This document shows, piece by piece, positions 25,252 to 33,116 of a stretch of 64,000 nt of DNA. The DNA is from Paenibacillus wulumuqiensis (GTDB lineage Bacteria; Bacillota; Bacilli; Paenibacillales; Paenibacillaceae). Numbering within the stretch: the stretch's first letter is position 1; each line of letters begins with the position of its first letter. The DNA lies in NCBI RefSeq assembly GCF_000971965.1, contig NZ_KQ040795.1, positions 124,001 to 188,000 of the forward strand, read 5' to 3'. The translations under genes and the position numbers were made by a program. Under the pieces are notes generated by a model. That model searched no databases and was not told the origin of the DNA. It was given only the letters and a program-made list of their open reading frames with translations.

Positions 25252-26541
25252 CTAGTGTATCGATTGTTTATGTCTTCCCTGCCTTTGACGGCGCAGATCC
25301 AACAGCATGAGAAGCCCCATCCAGAGCAGGGCGATCACGTGCAGACCGGCTGCTGTCATGCCGCTGATCATCTGCAGTTGGCTGGTGACAACCTGCCATA
25401 GATTGTAGGTAATGGTCAGGCTGAGCAGGGCAGCTAGGCCGATCCATCTGCGGTCCAGCATGGCTGTGAACAGCAGCAGAATCAGAGCGGGGATGCTGTA
25501 ACGTTCGTGAATTTCTGTCGGCAGCATGAAAAAGGCAAAGGATATCCAGACACCTGCTTTGAGCAGGGCAGCGGTATCGATGGTATGCAGCTTCCAGAGA
25601 TACACTCCTGCATAGAGAACTGCGAGCAGCAGCAGGATGAAGCCGACATCACGCAGCGAGAGGATGCCCCAAAAGCGTACCGTATCACTCGTATCCGGAG
25701 CGGTGCCGACCAGATAGTACCAGATGTTCAGCGCGTTCATCGTCACCTGGGTATACATGCCAACCGCGCTCAGATAGGCGGATCGGATCATCGCCTGTAA
25801 TCCGCCATAACCGGCAAAATACAGACTGATCCCTGCAAAAGGAATACATAACCCGATCACGATCCACAGCAGCGGACGAAATCGCCTGTTGCCCAGCTCA
25901 CGCAGCACATACCAGCCCAGCACCGGAGCGATAATAATCGACTGCAGCTTGGTCAGCAGCGCCAGCGCAAACAAAATACCTGCACCCAGCGGAGACACAA
26001 GCAGTAGCACGATCGAACCGGCCATCAGCATACCGTTCAGTACATCCACCTGTCCCCATACCGCCCCATTTACGATCAGCGCCGGATTCAGGGCAAATGC
26101 TGCCAGCAGCAGCCAGCGGGTCCGATAATCTGTTTTTCCGGACGACCACCAGACGGCCGCTGCAACAGCGATCATATCCAGTACGATGACAATACTTTTA
26201 TAGGACAGCGATCCCGGCTGCGCTGTTATGCCCAGCAGTTGCAATAACGCTCCATAACCGCTGAGCAGCCAGAGAAACAGCGGCGGATAGTTAATGCCGC
26301 CATTATGAACATAGACGCTCCCGAGTCCATATTCCCTCACCTGATTCATCCACTGCACAAACAGCTCCTGATCCGTAACAAATCCGGCATACCGGCTGCC
26401 GCACCAGATTCGTATCCCCAGTCCGGCTACCAACAACAGGATCATTCCCCACCACTGCCGCCGGGTGAATCCCGTTCTGCAATGGTACTGCAAAGCAGGC
26501 TGCAATCCGGGTGCCACACTTGTAGATGGTCTTCTTCTCAT
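25252..26541 (-). CDS. GT-C-type membrane glycosyltransferase
   Basis: The 429-residue protein has about ten hydrophobic segments. Between helices 1 and 2 it has VTDQELFVQW, an acidic loop motif at the place where GT-C mannosyltransferases carry their catalytic Asp. Further marks are NGGINYPPLFLWL and NPALIVNGAVWGQVDVL in loops, and LPTEIHERYSIPALILL near the end; WGQxD and HERY are typical of ALG6/ALG8-like and dolichol-phosphate-sugar transferases. It probably moves a sugar from a polyprenyl phosphate donor outside the membrane; the acceptor is unknown. The start ATG 26541 has AGGGAGGG 8 bases upstream; an earlier in-frame start lacks a site. It is a single gene facing tdk. Confidence 0.82.
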   Translation of the reverse strand: MRRRPSTSVAPGLQPALQYHCRTGFTRRQWWGMILLLVAGLGIRIWCGSRYAGFVTDQELFVQWMNQVREYGLGSVYVHNGGINYPPLFLWLLSGYGALLQLLGITAQPGSLSYKSIVIVLDMIAVAAAVWWSSGKTDYRTRWLLLAAFALNPALIVNGAVWGQVDVLNGMLMAGSIVLLLVSPLGAGILFALALLTKLQSIIIAPVLGWYVLRELGNRRFRPLLWIVIGLCIPFAGISLYFAGYGGLQAMIRSAYLSAVGMYTQVTMNALNIWYYLVGTAPDTSDTVRFWGILSLRDVGFILLLLAVLYAGVYLWKLHTIDTAALLKAGVWISFAFFMLPTEIHERYSIPALILLLFTAMLDRRWIGLAALLSLTITYNLWQVVTSQLQMISGMTAAGLHVIALLWMGLLMLLDLRRQRQGRHKQSIH

Positions 26542-26904
26542 CTGTCGTCCCTCCCTGTTTTTCACAAGTGACAGACGTTTATCCAAGGAAGGCACGGGTC
26601 GTTTGGTTACCATGCCAGAAACGTTGCTGCGTTCATTATACAGCGGACGGCACTACCGGTTGCAACCTTGCCGGCCAGATGGGCGCAGATGGTAAAATCA
26701 TGTTTTGGAACAGATATGACTTATATGGTGAAGTCAAATACTAACGGTACTTCCCCCGGGTACTTTGTCTGATTACTCATGGTTAATATTTCCTGTTCCC
26801 AAATAGGTCTTTTTATCGGAAAATGGAAATTGTGCATCTTTTTATAGCAAGGTGCGTAAACATGGGTGTACTTGCAACGAAAGATTCAAAAGGGAGTGAA
26901 CATC

Positions 26905-27390
26905 ATGCAATATCCTCTACGATACATTGAATGGTCAGAGGACAAACAGCGCGAACTCGGTCTGATCCATGAATACCCATCCCTTCATCAGGATGAGCTT
27001 TTTGTGCATAAGCTCGTAGACGCTATCAAATTGAACCACCGGATCTGGGTACACATCTCCCACGAATCCGAGGATACCGGGCGGCATCTGGTATATGCAC
27101 GTCCTTTCGCAGAGGAACTGCCGCATCCGTATCAGAAAAGTCTCGCCCGCACGATTACCGGGCAAAAGGATTATCCTTCCGCGCTGCAGCCGGAATACTG
27201 GCTCTGGAACGGTGACAGATTTGAGCGGATTAGCGGCTACGATTATTCCATGCCGCCACTGGATATCGCCCGTCGGCTGCTGGATCATTACTGGGTAGAG
27301 AACGGGATCACGTATGACATGCTTTATACGGTACTGGATGCAGATCGCCAGAAAGTCATGTTTTTCCTGAGTGAGGTGAGACATCCATGA
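26905..27390 (+). CDS. Unknown 161-residue protein, first gene of the ATP-grasp operon
   Basis: I do not recognise a family. The protein is soluble, has no signal peptide, and is rich in aromatic and charged residues (IEWSEDKQRELGLI, HRIWVHISHESEDTG, YWLWNGDRFERISGYDY). AGGGAGTGA lies upstream of ATG 26905; an in-frame start 39 bases earlier has no site. Its stop overlaps the start of the next gene by 4 bases (ATGA), so it belongs to the operon with the YgiB/YjfM-like protein, ATP-grasp ligase and DUF350 protein. A role in choosing or binding the acceptor of the ligase is a guess from position only. Confidence 0.75.
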   Translation: MQYPLRYIEWSEDKQRELGLIHEYPSLHQDELFVHKLVDAIKLNHRIWVHISHESEDTGRHLVYARPFAEELPHPYQKSLARTITGQKDYPSALQPEYWLWNGDRFERISGYDYSMPPLDIARRLLDHYWVENGITYDMLYTVLDADRQKVMFFLSEVRHP

Positions 27391-27809
27391 CAAGACAGCT
27401 ACATAACAATCTGAAAACCAACATGCAGGATCAGGCGGTAACTATCCCTCCTGCGACTGTAACTGCCCATATCGGTGCACCGGAGCAGCTGCCTGATGTG
27501 ACCCGTACGATTACGGAAAGTTCCACCATTCACCAGAACCGTACGGAAAAGTCCGGTCGTTCGCTCGGCTCCAAAGCCCGCATGGCTGCCTTCTCGCTCA
27601 TGCTGGTCGTACCGGTCGCTCTGACCGGCTGCGGAGACGATGACGATTACTGCGAATACGACCAGAACGGTAATCCATATAATTGCGATGATTCGAGCGG
27701 CGGTTCCCATTATTACGGCGGCTACGGCTCTTCCTACAAAAAAGGCAGCTCCGGTTCGCACAGCGGCTTTGGCAGCAGCGGCTCGCACAGCTCTTTCTTT
27801 GGAGGGTAA
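27387..27809 (+). CDS. YgiB/YjfM (DUF1190)-like protein with Gly/Ser/His-rich tail
   Basis: The 140-residue protein has a polar N-terminal region of about 65 residues, one membrane segment or signal (MAAFSLMLVVPVALTGC, Cys near residue 82, lipobox-like), an acidic stretch DDDDYCEYDQNGNPYNCDD, and a tail of Gly, Ser, His, Tyr repeats ending SSFFGG. This is the layout of E. coli YgiB and YjfM, which are also encoded directly before a YgiC/YjfC ligase. The long polar segment before the lipobox is unusual for a lipoprotein, and an internal start is possible but none has a good ribosome site. The tail could be the substrate for peptide or polyamine ligation; that is inference. Confidence 0.72.
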   Translation: MTRQLHNNLKTNMQDQAVTIPPATVTAHIGAPEQLPDVTRTITESSTIHQNRTEKSGRSLGSKARMAAFSLMLVVPVALTGCGDDDDYCEYDQNGNPYNCDDSSGGSHYYGGYGSSYKKGSSGSHSGFGSSGSHSSFFGG

Positions 27810-27814
27810 CCGGT

Positions 27815-29347
27815 ATGCGTAAGACAGTGACACTGCCGTTATCCCGTGAACAGCTGTTCAGCGGCGAGATTGCCCGCAGAATTCCATATCATGCGATGTA
27901 CGGAGAGCCGTACTGCCTGCCGGCTATGACAATCTATACAGCAGCAGAGTATGAACAGCTGCGAATCGGTTCGGAGCGGGTCGATCATCTGTACCGAAAA
28001 ACGCTGCATTTCGTGCAGGAATATCTGCCGGATGACTATCTGGTCGAACAGTTGGGCATTCATCCACTGCTCGCCCGTACTGCCCGCGAGCGTATTCCAT
28101 GGGATGGACTGACCCGGCTCGACTGGATTATCAGCCTTGACGGTGAACTGAAATGTATTGAAAATAACACCGATACCCCGAGCGGTATACCCGAGGTCGC
28201 CTTTCTCGAAGAAGAGCTGCTCTCGCATATACCCGGTCTGCTGCCTGCCTCCGGCCGGATGAACGAGCAGATTCAGTACATGTTCCGGCAGGCACTGGCG
28301 TACTACTCGGAGCGCGGGCTGGGCGACAACATTCATTTCACCAGCTATGACTGGCATGAGGAAGACCGGATGAATACAATGTATCTGCTGGAGCAGTGCC
28401 AGGCCGCCGGAATCAAAGCAGCCTATGTGCCCCTGGAGCAGCTCACCATCGTACCGGAGCAGGGGTTGTATCATCAGGAGGAACGGATTACGATTCTGTA
28501 TCGTCTGTATCCGCTCGAATATCTCGTGGAAGACCGGGAGGAAGAGTCCGGCCGGGCAGTCGGCGAGGATCTGCTGCAGCTCGTCGCTGACGGCAGACTC
28601 GGCCTGATCAATCCGGCGCAGCATATCATTACGCAGAGTAAAGGATTCATGGCGACATTATGGTCGCTGTATGAACGTAATGACCAGATGCAGGACTACG
28701 CCGGATTCACCCTGTTTACTACAGAGGAATGCAGCTGGATCAGGCAGTATCTACTGCCGACCTATTTTACAGATGAACCGTTCCGGCGAGGACAGATTCC
28801 GTATGTGTCCAAAGGGTATTTTGGACGTGAAGGCCAAGGAACCCGACTGGTGGAGCAGCCCGGACAGGAAAAATTATCGGTAGAAATGACTCCGTCACCA
28901 GATACACCAGATACACCAGATACACCAGATACACCAGATACACCAGATACACCAGATACACCAGATACAGGCGAATTCTACGCTAACCCGGATGATGCTG
29001 GCGAACAGTCTGGCCCGGATACAAAAGATAGTACTGCTATATCTCCGGATTCTGATTCTGATCAAGCCGAGCAGGAACGACTCGCTGCAGAAGCAATTAC
29101 GGCCTATTACGAAGAACAACCCAAAATCTATCAGCAGCTGCATCCGATGGAACCGGTGCGGGCTGTTACACAGGAAGGTACCCATGAGGGGTATCTTCTG
29201 ACCGGTGCGTTTGTGATCGGCGGGCGCTTTGCCGGACTGCTGCCTCGCATTGGCGGCAAAGTGACGGATAATCTGGCCTGTTACTGCGCGGCGGCTGTCG
29301 CACCAGCGGACGAACACTCTGCCTTTGACAGTGAATCGAGCAGTTAA
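27815..29347 (+). CDS. Glutathionylspermidine-synthase-type ATP-grasp ligase (YgiC/YjfC-like) with internal insertion
   Basis: The 510-residue protein has the fold of the synthetase half of glutathionylspermidine synthase without the amidase half. Family marks are IPWDGLTRLDWIISLDGELKCIENNTDTPSGIPE (split over 28105-28195), KGFMATLWSLYE, and YVSKGYFGREGQGT, the ATP-grasp lysine/glycine loop. After this loop come about 70 residues of low-complexity acidic sequence with eight PDT repeats, then the domain resumes with IYQQLHPM and TGAFVIGGRFAGLLPRIGG. The family normally joins these parts directly, so the insertion sits in the ATP-grasp domain. GGAGGG of the ribosome site overlaps the previous stop. 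The reaction is an ATP-dependent amide ligation; the substrates here are unknown. Confidence 0.85.
   Translation: MRKTVTLPLSREQLFSGEIARRIPYHAMYGEPYCLPAMTIYTAAEYEQLRIGSERVDHLYRKTLHFVQEYLPDDYLVEQLGIHPLLARTARERIPWDGLTRLDWIISLDGELKCIENNTDTPSGIPEVAFLEEELLSHIPGLLPASGRMNEQIQYMFRQALAYYSERGLGDNIHFTSYDWHEEDRMNTMYLLEQCQAAGIKAAYVPLEQLTIVPEQGLYHQEERITILYRLYPLEYLVEDREEESGRAVGEDLLQLVADGRLGLINPAQHIITQSKGFMATLWSLYERNDQMQDYAGFTLFTTEECSWIRQYLLPTYFTDEPFRRGQIPYVSKGYFGREGQGTRLVEQPGQEKLSVEMTPSPDTPDTPDTPDTPDTPDTPDTPDTGEFYANPDDAGEQSGPDTKDSTAISPDSDSDQAEQERLAAEAITAYYEEQPKIYQQLHPMEPVRAVTQEGTHEGYLLTGAFVIGGRFAGLLPRIGGKVTDNLACYCAAAVAPADEHSAFDSESSS
28898..28969 (+). repeat. Eight 9-bp in-frame repeats (Pro-Asp-Thr) in the ligase gene
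   Basis: Eight uninterrupted 9-bp units encode PDT. The perfect copies allow copy-number change by slippage without loss of frame. They lie in the insertion within the ATP-grasp domain. Confidence 0.95.
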
Positions 29348-29458
29348 ATCGTTCAGAGCTGCACCGATATCCGCCGCTGAACGGAATACAATACGAATTC
29401 GAAAACTGCATGATATTGAACGATGCCCGGAGCATCTTATTTACAGGAGGGACTATTG

Positions 29459-29863
29459 TTGAGACATTTTGGAACGGATTTATTACATGTCGGGATTGGA
29501 CTGGTCATCTTATTTGCCGTACTGCTGGTCGGTTATTATATATTCAGCCTGGTCACCCGGTATAACGACAACAAGGAGATTGCCGAGGGCAATGAAGCCG
29601 CCGGTATGTATATGGGCAGCAAGCTGCTCGGCCTCTGTATTATCGTCGGACTCGTATCGATTAACTCGAACAACTGGCTGGATGTGATTATCTGGTCGGC
29701 GGTCGGCATCGCCATTCTATGTCTGGTGTATATCCTATTCGATCTGATCACGCCACGTACCAAAGTATGCGAGCAGATCAAAAACGGCAACATGGCCATG
29801 GCCCAACTGCTTCGCTCACTGATCATCGGTATTTCATTTGTGATCGGGACGTTTCTGATGTAA
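29459..29863 (+). CDS. DUF350 membrane protein (YjfL-like)
   Basis: The 134-residue protein has four hydrophobic segments (about residues 8-30, 49-66, 70-92 and 110-132) and the family pattern with VSINSNNWLDVI and DLITPRTKVCEQIKNGNMAMA, which match DUF350 proteins such as E. coli YjfL (132 residues). I choose TTG 29459, 8 bases after AGGAGG (29445-29450); a TTG three bases earlier is also possible and an upstream in-frame ATG lies before the ribosome site. It closes the operon with the ATP-grasp ligase and is followed by a strong terminator. The function of DUF350 is not known; the gene set is conserved with YgiC-type ligases. Confidence 0.85.
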   Translation: MRHFGTDLLHVGIGLVILFAVLLVGYYIFSLVTRYNDNKEIAEGNEAAGMYMGSKLLGLCIIVGLVSINSNNWLDVIIWSAVGIAILCLVYILFDLITPRTKVCEQIKNGNMAMAQLLRSLIIGISFVIGTFLM

Positions 29864-29916
29864 ATCGTCTGGATGGATAAAATATACATTGTCGGTATAA
29901 TATCAAGCTGCACATA

Positions 29917-29961
29917 AAAACAGCCTCTTCCCTGTATTGGTACAGGAGAAGAGGCTGTTTT
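29917..29961. terminator. Bidirectional terminator after the DUF350 gene
   Basis: A 14-bp stem (29917-29930 with 29948-29961) continues, after a bulged A, into a second 6-bp stem. A and T runs flank it, serving the ligase operon and the opposing secreted-protein gene. Confidence 0.9.
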
Positions 29962-29990
29962 GCTGTATCTCGTTAGAAATGGGATTCCAC

Positions 29991-31577
29991 TCAGGAAGCT
30001 GCGCCGTAGGAACCCGGTTTGAATGTTTTTGGATCATACCATTTGTAGCCTGCTTGCGGAGCTGCCCATGGTTCTGCCTGCGGCTCTGTGGAAGAAGCCG
30101 GTGTCTCGATCGGCAGCAGTGGTGTCGGGCTGTCCAGTGTCAGTCCGCTGACTGCGCTGAAGCTGGTGTAGCTTTCTTTGTTGGCGAGCCATCTCACTGT
30201 CTGTACGAGCAGTGTGGCATCGTCCACTTCTTTGAAGCCATCGTAGGTTTTCTTGGATGCGCCGGTCTCTTCACGCAGATATTTTGGTGAAGCATCTTCT
30301 ACTGGAGAAGAGTCTCCGATAAAGGCTGCTTTGCCCGCGCCTAGCTTGGAGATCGCTGCATAAGGTCCTTCATTGCGTCCGCCGCCATTGTATACGCCCT
30401 GATCGACCGCGTTACCCCATTTGGAGACGCCGGACGGTACATAGACGATGCCTTTGGCTTTGCTCGGATCAACGATGGCCAGCGTGGAGCCGGCATGCAT
30501 CGCTACCGATTTGACCCCTGCCGTAATGCCAAACGACTGATTCGAAGCAACGATATCGGTTGCATTTACATCACCCAGCGCATTGTAGCGGAAACGAATA
30601 CCAAAGTTCGCACCCAGCCAGTCGGAACTGCTTACACCCTGCATCGCCGGGGAAGCGGCTTCTTCTGCACTCATGCCTTTCGCCGGATTGCTGTAAGCGC
30701 CGCGGCGGTAGCCATTCATCGCCTCGGAACCGTCCCAGCGGTTTTTGTTGCGGTCGGCGTTGTAATGATCACCGATAAAGAAAATGCTGCCGCCTGCTTT
30801 GACATACTGCAGCATCGCTGCCTGCTCGCTTGATTTGAAAGGAACGTTTGGCTCGGCCAGAACGAATACATCGTAATTTTTGAGCTTGTCATAGGTGATC
30901 GCCTGTTCGCCGAATGTGTACGGAATCGGACGCTCCAGCGATTCTACCGTAAATCCGACTGCACGCAGTCCACTGGCAAAATCGGAGAATCCGCCATTGA
31001 TGACCCAGTCGGCTGCTCCGGCTGTCTGTCCATGCGTATTGTCGAACAGTACTTTTTTGCCTGTGCCATCCGGCAGTGTCGTTCCGGTGCCTGGTGTACC
31101 TGGCGTCGGATCGGTTGGATTAGTTGGGTCTGTTGGTGTAGTTCCGCCAATCGTCATCGACGTCGGACTTTTTACACCCGGATAATTATTGTATGTACCT
31201 GCGGTACCTGTCACCGTAATCGTCTGACCGATCAGCCCCGGGTTGGATTGCAGTCCAAACTGGGAACGATAGCTGCTTGGAATCTGTACATCCAGCAGCT
31301 TGCTGTTGCTGGTCTCCCCTTTGCTGTCTGCCAGCAGCAGATTGTAATCATTGGCAAATGGACTGCTGAAATCCGCCGTCTGTGCCCCACTGGCATGTCC
31401 GACAATCACTCCAGTAACGGTAATCGTGCCTGCGGTCTGCGATTGGATCGCCTGTGCAACAGTAAGTGTTGAAGCCGCCTCTGCTTTGGTACCTGGCATA
31501 CCTCCAAACAGGGATACAGCCGTCAGCATCAGGGCAAAGAAAATCAGATGAAACCTTTGGGATACTGCATTTTGCAT
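29991..31577 (-). CDS. Secreted protein with YhcR-type OB domain and glutamine-amidotransferase-like domain
   Basis: The 528-residue precursor has a signal peptide (hydrophobic core FFALMLTAVSLFGG, cleavage near KAEAAS). Residues of about 35-140 resemble the OB-fold domain found at the start of YhcR-type extracellular nucleases (TVAQAIQSQTAGTITVTGVIVG). After a Pro-Thr linker (TDPTNPTDPTPGTPG) comes a domain beginning GKKVLFDNTHGQTAG with FVLAEPNVPF and GGSIFFIGDHYNAD, which looks like a DUF4350/ThuA-type class I amidotransferase-like fold. A nuclease domain was not recognised. GAGGAGG lies upstream of ATG 31577. The role may be in extracellular DNA or polysaccharide handling; this is uncertain. 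Confidence 0.78.
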   Translation of the reverse strand: MQNAVSQRFHLIFFALMLTAVSLFGGMPGTKAEAASTLTVAQAIQSQTAGTITVTGVIVGHASGAQTADFSSPFANDYNLLLADSKGETSNSKLLDVQIPSSYRSQFGLQSNPGLIGQTITVTGTAGTYNNYPGVKSPTSMTIGGTTPTDPTNPTDPTPGTPGTGTTLPDGTGKKVLFDNTHGQTAGAADWVINGGFSDFASGLRAVGFTVESLERPIPYTFGEQAITYDKLKNYDVFVLAEPNVPFKSSEQAAMLQYVKAGGSIFFIGDHYNADRNKNRWDGSEAMNGYRRGAYSNPAKGMSAEEAASPAMQGVSSSDWLGANFGIRFRYNALGDVNATDIVASNQSFGITAGVKSVAMHAGSTLAIVDPSKAKGIVYVPSGVSKWGNAVDQGVYNGGGRNEGPYAAISKLGAGKAAFIGDSSPVEDASPKYLREETGASKKTYDGFKEVDDATLLVQTVRWLANKESYTSFSAVSGLTLDSPTPLLPIETPASSTEPQAEPWAAPQAGYKWYDPKTFKPGSYGAAS

Positions 31578-31683
31578 GTACGTTCCTCCTCTGGCTAAAT
31601 GGTCAAACGGTGGGACAGTTGATTCTTTATTTATCATAATTCGTTTTTATCTAGCGCATTCCTCTTTTATGTAAAAATTAAAT

Positions 31684-31908
31684 AAAAAGGAATTTAAATT
31701 TGACGGGGAGGCGTGAGGTGGAGAATAGTTACAGCGCTGCGGGAATGGATCCTTCTGTCGCCCTCTGTTAAGAACGGATATCTGGAATAACTGCTTTCAG
31801 CAGTAGATATCCGTTCTTAAAGGATGGCTTTAGAAGGATTCCATTCCCTCCGCTCCGTGCTAGGATATCCACTCGCACGTTCCAGAGAAAAGATTTAAAT
31901 TCCTTTTT
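31684..31908. repeat. Long intergenic hairpin, copy A1
   Basis: A 16-bp perfect inverted repeat (31684-31699 with 31893-31908) flanks a core at 31734-31860. The core folds back on itself over about 60 bases per arm, including AACGGATATCT facing AGATATCCGTT. The core ends GCGCTGCGGG at the left and CCTCCGCTCCGTGC at the right; the same ends and central stem recur at 57097-57233. No coding sequence or transposase is present. Confidence 0.85.
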
Positions 31909-31983
31909 GTTAGGGGGAGGGCGGGAAGCAAGATCATAGACGAAAGATGTAGAGAGACGGGTTATAATCTGGCATTAGGTTGC

Positions 31984-32110
31984 GGATTATTGGTTTTGGG
32001 TTATTGACTGCTGATTATTGGCTACTGATTGTTAGTTTTTGGCTTTTGACTGTTGATTTGTGTTAGTTAGTTATTATCTATGAACTATTAGTTGCTTATT
32101 ACAGGTTGCT
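31984..32110. repeat. T-rich degenerate repeat tract
   Basis: Short imperfect repeats of GATTATTGG, TTGACTG and TTAGTT run through about 125 bases (for example 31984-31993, 32012-32021, 32046-32060). The tract lies between hairpins A1 and B2 in the 855-base gap 31578-32432, which contains no gene. Origin and role are unknown. Confidence 0.5.
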
Positions 32111-32189
32111 AAAAAGTACATTTATAAATGTTAAATTCCCCCTCCCACTTGGTAAGAGGTTACCTCTTTTACATAGTCACACCACGATA

Positions 32190-32313
32190 CGGAGCGGAGG
32201 AAAGGAAATAAGGGTAAAGGACGACTTTTAAGCCTGGAGATTCTCATTCCCAATATCCAATTCAAGAATCTCCAGGCTTAACCGGAGGACGTGCCCTTAT
32301 TCCTTTCTGCAGC
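32190..32313. repeat. Long intergenic hairpin, copy B2
   Basis: The left arm (CGGAGCGGAGG, then AAAGGAAATAAGGG from 32201) pairs with the right arm (CCCTTATTCCTTTCTGC, 32294-32310). The inner stem AAGCCTGGAGATTCT (32230-32244) pairs with 32263-32278. The outer arms match copy B1 in inverted orientation; the left end resembles the ends of the A copies. Confidence 0.85.
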
Positions 32314-32432
32314 GGATGAACCAAAAACCAGAATAATCCCTCTCCCATCACCGTCAAATTAAGTTGCGTAACGCAGAGGATTCTTATAAAATAGCCAAAG
32401 TACCAATCATCCTACCTTTGGGAGTGAATATT

Positions 32433-33113
32433 TTGTTTGACAAGCTGGAAAAGAAATCGCTGGTGGATCAGGTGTATGTGCAGATTGAGCAGCGGATCAA
32501 GGAAGGGCACTGGCAGGTCGGTGAGCGCATCCCTCGTGAAGCGGAGCTGATGGAGCAGTTTGGTGTCAGCCGCAATACATTACGGGAAGCGGTACGGGCA
32601 CTGGTGCATGTGGGGCTGCTGTCTACCCGGCAGGGGGATGGGACCTTCGTGACGGCGAGCAGCGAGCTAAGCTCCGTTCTGCAAAAGCGTGTGCAGCGTT
32701 CGACGATGGTGGAGATTATGGAGGTACGCCATGCACTGGACCGGGAAGCGGTTCGGCTGGCCTGTCTGCGGCGGACCGAAGAAGATCTTCAGGCCATGGA
32801 TCGGTATGCCGACCTGTGTCAGCAGTATACCGACGAGGGCGATGTAGAGGCGTTTGTGGAAGTCGATATGAAGCTGCATCAGAGCATTGTGGCTGCATCG
32901 TATAATGGACTGCTGATCGACCTGTATGCCAATTTGTTCGAACAGATTCAGATGTCCATTCTGAGTACGACCGAGATGAGCAATGATCATTACCATACCG
33001 GACACCGTGATCTGATTCTGGCGATTCGTGAGCAGCAGCCCGACCGTGCGGCCTCTATTGTCGACAACTATATTTCCCATTTCACCGGTATCATCATGGA
33101 AAGGAATTTATAA
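32433..33113 (+). CDS. GntR-family (FadR subgroup) transcriptional regulator
   Basis: The 226-residue protein has an N-terminal winged helix (VQIEQRIKEGHWQVGERIP, then LMEQFGVSRNTLREAVRAL and a wing with RQGDGTFV) and a C-terminal all-helical FCD domain with the metal/ligand residues in EVDMKLHQSIV and TGHRDLILAI. FCD domains bind small carboxylates or sugars and the regulator usually represses a nearby transporter or pathway. I choose TTG 32433 because GGGAGTGA (32420-32427) precedes it at normal distance. The stop is 3 bases before the MFS gene, so the two are an operon and the transporter substrate is the likely effector. Confidence 0.9.
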   Translation: MFDKLEKKSLVDQVYVQIEQRIKEGHWQVGERIPREAELMEQFGVSRNTLREAVRALVHVGLLSTRQGDGTFVTASSELSSVLQKRVQRSTMVEIMEVRHALDREAVRLACLRRTEEDLQAMDRYADLCQQYTDEGDVEAFVEVDMKLHQSIVAASYNGLLIDLYANLFEQIQMSILSTTEMSNDHYHTGHRDLILAIREQQPDRAASIVDNYISHFTGIIMERNL

Positions 33114-33116
33114 GCA

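Noticed and set aside
28898-28969. Intergenic minisatellite
   Set aside because: The units are in frame inside a conserved ligase gene, so this is a protein repeat.
31684-31908. Insertion sequence or MITE
   Set aside because: There is a 16-bp inverted repeat at the ends, but no transposase and no clear target duplication, and copy A2 lacks these outer repeats. It is kept as a palindromic element only.
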